Part shown: positions 4,637 to 5,123 of the stretch, piece by piece
How positions within the stretch are numbered: the first letter of the stretch is position 1
How the letters are laid out: each line of letters begins with the position of its first letter
Assembly: GCA_905373705.1 (NCBI GenBank)
Contig: CAJPUA010000102.1
Span: 1-5,123, forward strand
Reading direction: 5' to 3'
DNA from: an uncultured Schwartzia sp.
GTDB lineage: Bacteria > Bacillota > Negativicutes > Selenomonadales > Selenomonadaceae
DNA length: 5,123 nt
Position numbers and translations under genes: made by a program
The notes under the pieces: model-generated
The model's input: the letters and a program-made list of their open reading frames with translations, nothing else
Database searches by the model: none
Told to the model about the DNA's origin: nothing

Positions 4637-5123
4637 ATGCCAGGCATGGTATATTTGGTAGGGGCGGGGCCGGGAGATTACCAGCTCCTTACGCTTAAAG
4701 CGGCGGAATGTCTGGAAAAGGCGGATGTCGTCGTCTATGATCATTTGGCGGACGAGCGTATTTTGCGCTGGGCGCCACGGGAAGCAGAATTTATCTACGT
4801 TGGTAAGATGTCGGCCAGGCATACGATGAAGCAGGAGGACATCAGCCGCCTTCTCGTCGCTAAGGCGCAGGAAAATAAATGCGTTGTGCGCTTAAAGGGC
4901 GGCGATCCTTTCGTCTTTGGGCGCGGCGGCGAGGAAGCGCTCCTCCTCGCCGAAAACGGGGTTCCCTTTGAGATCGTGCCAGGCGTTACCTCGGCTATCG
5001 CGGTCCCGGCCTACGCGGGGATTCCGGTAACGCACCGCAAAAAAGCGGCGTCTTTTGCCGTTGTAACCGGGCATGAGGACCCGACGAAGGGCGAATCATC
5101 CATTCGCTGGGATAAGCTGGCAA
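4637..5123 (+). CDS. cobA: uroporphyrinogen-III C-methyltransferase CobA (SUMT), 5' part, possibly a CobA-HemD fusion
   Basis: The first 162 residues are present and the frame runs off the window edge without a stop. The enzyme transfers two methyl groups from S-adenosylmethionine to C2 and C7 of uroporphyrinogen III, making precorrin-2, the substrate of SirC. The match to SUMT is strong: VYLVGAGPGD (5-14), LLTLKAAECLEKADVVVYD (17-35), VGK (55-57), VVRLKGGDPFVFGRGGEE (83-100), VPGVTSAIAVPAYAGIPVTHR (114-134) and VVTGHE (142-147). The glycine-rich GGDPFVFGRGG segment is the S-adenosylmethionine pocket. A stand-alone SUMT has about 250 residues. In many anaerobic Firmicutes the protein continues into a HemD domain of about 250 more residues. 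HemD is missing from the window although HemC is present, so a fusion or an adjacent hemD is expected, but the visible part cannot decide this. Confidence 0.95.
   Translation, partial: MPGMVYLVGAGPGDYQLLTLKAAECLEKADVVVYDHLADERILRWAPREAEFIYVGKMSARHTMKQEDISRLLVAKAQENKCVVRLKGGDPFVFGRGGEEALLLAENGVPFEIVPGVTSAIAVPAYAGIPVTHRKKAASFAVVTGHEDPTKGESSIRWDKLA

Noticed and set aside
4585..4698. Short ORF of about 37 codons starting at the hemC stop (TGATG overlap)
   Set aside because: Most of it lies out of frame inside cobA, it has no family resemblance, and the cobA start with AGGAGG explains the region.
1..5123. Mobile elements, CRISPR arrays, tRNA or rRNA genes
   Set aside because: No transposase or integrase coding sequence, no direct-repeat arrays, and no tRNA-like fold was recognised; the window is filled by housekeeping genes.

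Overview
This window is an ordinary chromosomal segment, moderately GC-rich and almost fully coding on the + strand. It is dominated by a tetrapyrrole (siroheme/cobalamin precursor) operon. Two points suggest a diderm Firmicute of the Negativicutes type (Selenomonas/Megasphaera/Veillonella relatives). First, the 5' edge carries what looks like the C-terminal end of an outer-membrane secretin. Second, the HemA/HemC/CobA/SirC/CbiL set with strong AGGAGG-type ribosome binding sites is the anaerobic, early-cobalt B12 layout common in anaerobic Firmicutes. This assignment is an inference from gene content and no species is claimed.

Layout. Bases 1-145 hold the tail of a probable secretin (type II secretion or type IV pilus), too short for the longer-ORF view. 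A possible 32-codon ORF (142-240) touches its stop codon. Next is a complete NarL/LuxR-type response regulator (230-901). The intergenic gap 902-1038 is the main regulatory spot: a small hairpin (905-920), a long stem-loop with a perfect 12-bp inverted repeat (921-965), and a good sigma-A-like promoter (TTGACA, 17-bp spacer, TAGTAT) whose -35 box and spacer lie inside that inverted repeat. The rest is one tight gene cluster: cbiL (1039-1746), sirC (1743-2396), hemA (2365-3684), hemC (3647-4585) and the 5' part of cobA (4637 onward, running off the edge). The first four overlap by 4, 32 and 38 bases. Only hemC-cobA has a gap (51 bases), and cobA has its own strong Shine-Dalgarno site.

How the genes work together. 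HemA reduces glutamyl-tRNA to glutamate-1-semialdehyde, the first committed step. HemC polymerises porphobilinogen to hydroxymethylbilane. CobA methylates uroporphyrinogen III to precorrin-2. SirC oxidises precorrin-2 to sirohydrochlorin. CbiL methylates the cobalt-loaded intermediate at C20, on the cobalamin side of the branch. HemL, HemB, HemD and a cobalt or iron chelatase are needed to complete the route and are not in the window. HemD may be fused to or just downstream of CobA. The operon thus makes precursor and directs it toward corrin.

I found no mobile element, CRISPR array, tRNA/rRNA gene or recognisable riboswitch, and no clearly novel system. The points worth a second look are the promoter embedded in an inverted repeat, the missing chelatase/dehydrogenase aspartate in SirC, the nested gene overlaps, and the small ORF after the secretin.
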